A stretch of 50,931 nucleotides of DNA. It comes from Verrucomicrobiota bacterium (GTDB taxonomy: Bacteria > Verrucomicrobiota > Verrucomicrobiia > Opitutales > Oceanipulchritudinaceae). Of the stretch, positions 49,889 to 50,931 are shown one piece after another. The notes beneath the pieces were generated by a model. That model saw only the letters and a list, made by a program, of their open reading frames with translations, was not told the origin of the DNA and made no database searches. The stretch spans positions 1 through 50,931 of the forward strand of contig JAJOKB010000007.1 in assembly GCA_021208135.1 (NCBI GenBank), given 5' to 3'. Every line of letters starts with the position of its first letter. Position 1 is the first letter of the stretch. The translations under genes were made by a program, and so were the position numbers.

Positions 49889-50716
49889 ATGGAAGAATCT
49901 ACCACCCCGTGGCCTCCAAAGGCCTATAAAAATCTCGATTTCCTTAACAGTGCCGCTGCACGCAAGATCCGTGTTTTGTGCGAACTGACTGAACCTGAAC
50001 TCAGGTTTCGCGAAGAAAATATTCGCGATACTATCGTCATGTTTGGTTCGGCTCGGCTCAAGCATCCCGACGATGCCAAAAGGGAACTGGATCTGGTTGA
50101 AGCTGCTGCCGCCGCCAACCCATCTGAAGATTTCAGCGAAAAATTGCGCTTGGCCCGGATAATGGTGCGATCCAGCAAATATTACCTCGCAACGATGCAA
50201 CTGGCCGAGGAGTTGACCAAGTGGTCAATCGGACTGAAAGATAAACAAAAGCGGTTTATCGTTTGTTCGGGTGGCGGTCCCGGCATTATGGAAGCGGCAA
50301 ACCGTGGCGCAAAGAACGTCGGCGGCGCATCCATCGGATTGGGAATCAGTTTGCCGTTTGAACAGGGAATCAACAAATACGTAACGCATGACCTTCAGTT
50401 TGAGTTCCACTATTTCTTTGTGCGCAAATATTGGTTTGTTTACCTGGCCAAGGCACTCATCGTTTTCCCCGGCGGCTTTGGCACCATGGACGAACTGTTT
50501 GAAACCCTGACTCTCATTCAAACGCACAAAATCAGCAAGAAAATGCCTATCGTACTCTTCGGCTCTGAGTTCTGGAACAGCATTCTGAATTTTGACAGTT
50601 TCGTGGAATGGGGCGTCATTTCCCCTACAGACTTGTCACTCTTCAAGATAATTGACTCTGTTGATGAGGCCCGTGACTACATCATTGAGTTTCTAACGCG
50701 TGAGTACCTTAGCTAA
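49889..50716 (+). CDS. LOG/lysine-decarboxylase-like family protein
   Basis: A 275-residue Rossmann-like protein of the LOG (TIGR00730-like) group, which hydrolyses nucleoside 5'-monophosphates to base and ribose phosphate in characterised members. Diagnostic segments: VMFGSARLKH, VCSGGGPGIMEAANRGAKN and IVFPGGFGTMDELFETLTLI. The start at 49889 (MEESTTPWPPKAYKNLDF) lies after the terminator, whereas the longest frame (49781) would start inside it. The extra N-terminal part is longer than minimal LOG proteins. It overlaps the next gene by 17 bases. Confidence 0.9.
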   Translation: MEESTTPWPPKAYKNLDFLNSAAARKIRVLCELTEPELRFREENIRDTIVMFGSARLKHPDDAKRELDLVEAAAAANPSEDFSEKLRLARIMVRSSKYYLATMQLAEELTKWSIGLKDKQKRFIVCSGGGPGIMEAANRGAKNVGGASIGLGISLPFEQGINKYVTHDLQFEFHYFFVRKYWFVYLAKALIVFPGGFGTMDELFETLTLIQTHKISKKMPIVLFGSEFWNSILNFDSFVEWGVISPTDLSLFKIIDSVDEARDYIIEFLTREYLS

Positions 50717-50931
50717 AAGCACTTGGTTGCGAGGCACCCTTTTCATTTTGCTGGTCAGCCTGTTATTCGCCGTGCTGACAGCTTGGTTGCACCCTCGTGC
50801 CCCCGTTTATGGTGAAACCGGGTCGCAGGGAGATGGCATATCTTTGGCAGATGCACTGAATCATCCACACAGGGTCCTTTGGTTGGATGCGCGCACCCGG
50901 GAGGACTGGACCGCGGACGAGCATTCCTGGA
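50700..50931 (+). CDS. Membrane-anchored rhodanese-like protein, 3' end outside the window
   Basis: A GTG at 50700 overlapping the LOG gene opens a frame that runs to the window end: a short basic leader, a membrane helix (LFILLVSLLFAVLTAWL), then a soluble part with ADALNHPHRVLWLDARTRED, the first part of a rhodanese-like domain (the usual VLLDARxxEx). The catalytic Cys loop lies beyond the window. Such proteins move sulfur or act in signalling; nothing more can be said here. Confidence 0.75.
   Translation, partial: MSTLAKSTWLRGTLFILLVSLLFAVLTAWLHPRAPVYGETGSQGDGISLADALNHPHRVLWLDARTREDWTADEHSW

Noticed and set aside
1-50931. CRISPR array, restriction-modification or other defence genes
   Set aside because: No regularly spaced repeats or Cas, methylase or nuclease gene was seen on either strand. 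The only tandem repeats are the IS ends and the block at 4806-4926.

Overview
The window reads as a verrucomicrobial chromosome fragment, most likely class Opitutae (Puniceicoccales/Opitutales type). The support is a PEP-CTERM protein ending in the verrucomicrobial form of the signal (PEPSTYAFLFGLGIL), a TonB receptor opening with the motif YELSPFVVSAD, paired LacI regulators, many formylglycine-type sulfatases, and secreted proteins with tryptophan/tyrosine-rich tails. This placement comes from recalled family features, not from a database search.

Layout. 1-4.2 kb: an intact IS66-family element, the end of a second copy at the left edge, a solo IS end, a broken DUF6680-like gene and a tRNA-Pro(GGG). 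4.3-10.4 kb: a small unknown gene facing a minus-strand run of ABC ATPase, solute-binding protein, YbgC-type thioesterase, scpB and ATP-dependent DNA ligase. 10.5-15.7 kb: a formate/nitrite-type transporter, a DUF445 protein and the large purL. 15.8-21.7 kb: a LacI regulator divergent from a tight operon of SDR, CaiB-type CoA-transferase, SMP-30 lactonase, enoyl-CoA hydratase and a solute-binding-fold protein without a signal peptide. 21.7-36.3 kb: a polysaccharide locus with a GH28-like protein, PEP-CTERM protein, TonB receptor, two sulfatases, a second LacI regulator, and three secreted proteins with related aromatic C-terminal modules. Several of these genes carry the same palindrome (GTTTAGNCTAAAC) at almost the same distance from the start codon. 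36.4-43.0 kb: menE, menC, a HAD phosphatase, a GT4 glycosyltransferase, glucosyl-3-phosphoglycerate synthase and an M20-like protein in one run. 43.1-50.9 kb: ferredoxin, a structured RNA or attenuator candidate, a 7TM hybrid histidine kinase, an old yellow enzyme, metK-ahcY, a LOG-family protein, and the start of a membrane-anchored rhodanese.

About twenty genes, including essential ones (purL, scpB, ahcY), are interrupted by one-base frame changes, many at homopolymers. I treat these as read or assembly errors. Each such gene is given as a single feature spanning its fragments, with the frame change noted. Start codons were often moved inside the longest open frame, on family alignment, spacing to neighbours and operator spacing.

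The most interesting content is (1) the palindrome-defined regulon of the sulfatase/TonB locus, (2) the aromatic C-terminal module shared by its secreted proteins, and (3) the CoA-transferase/hydratase/lactonase operon with a cytoplasmic solute-binding-fold protein.
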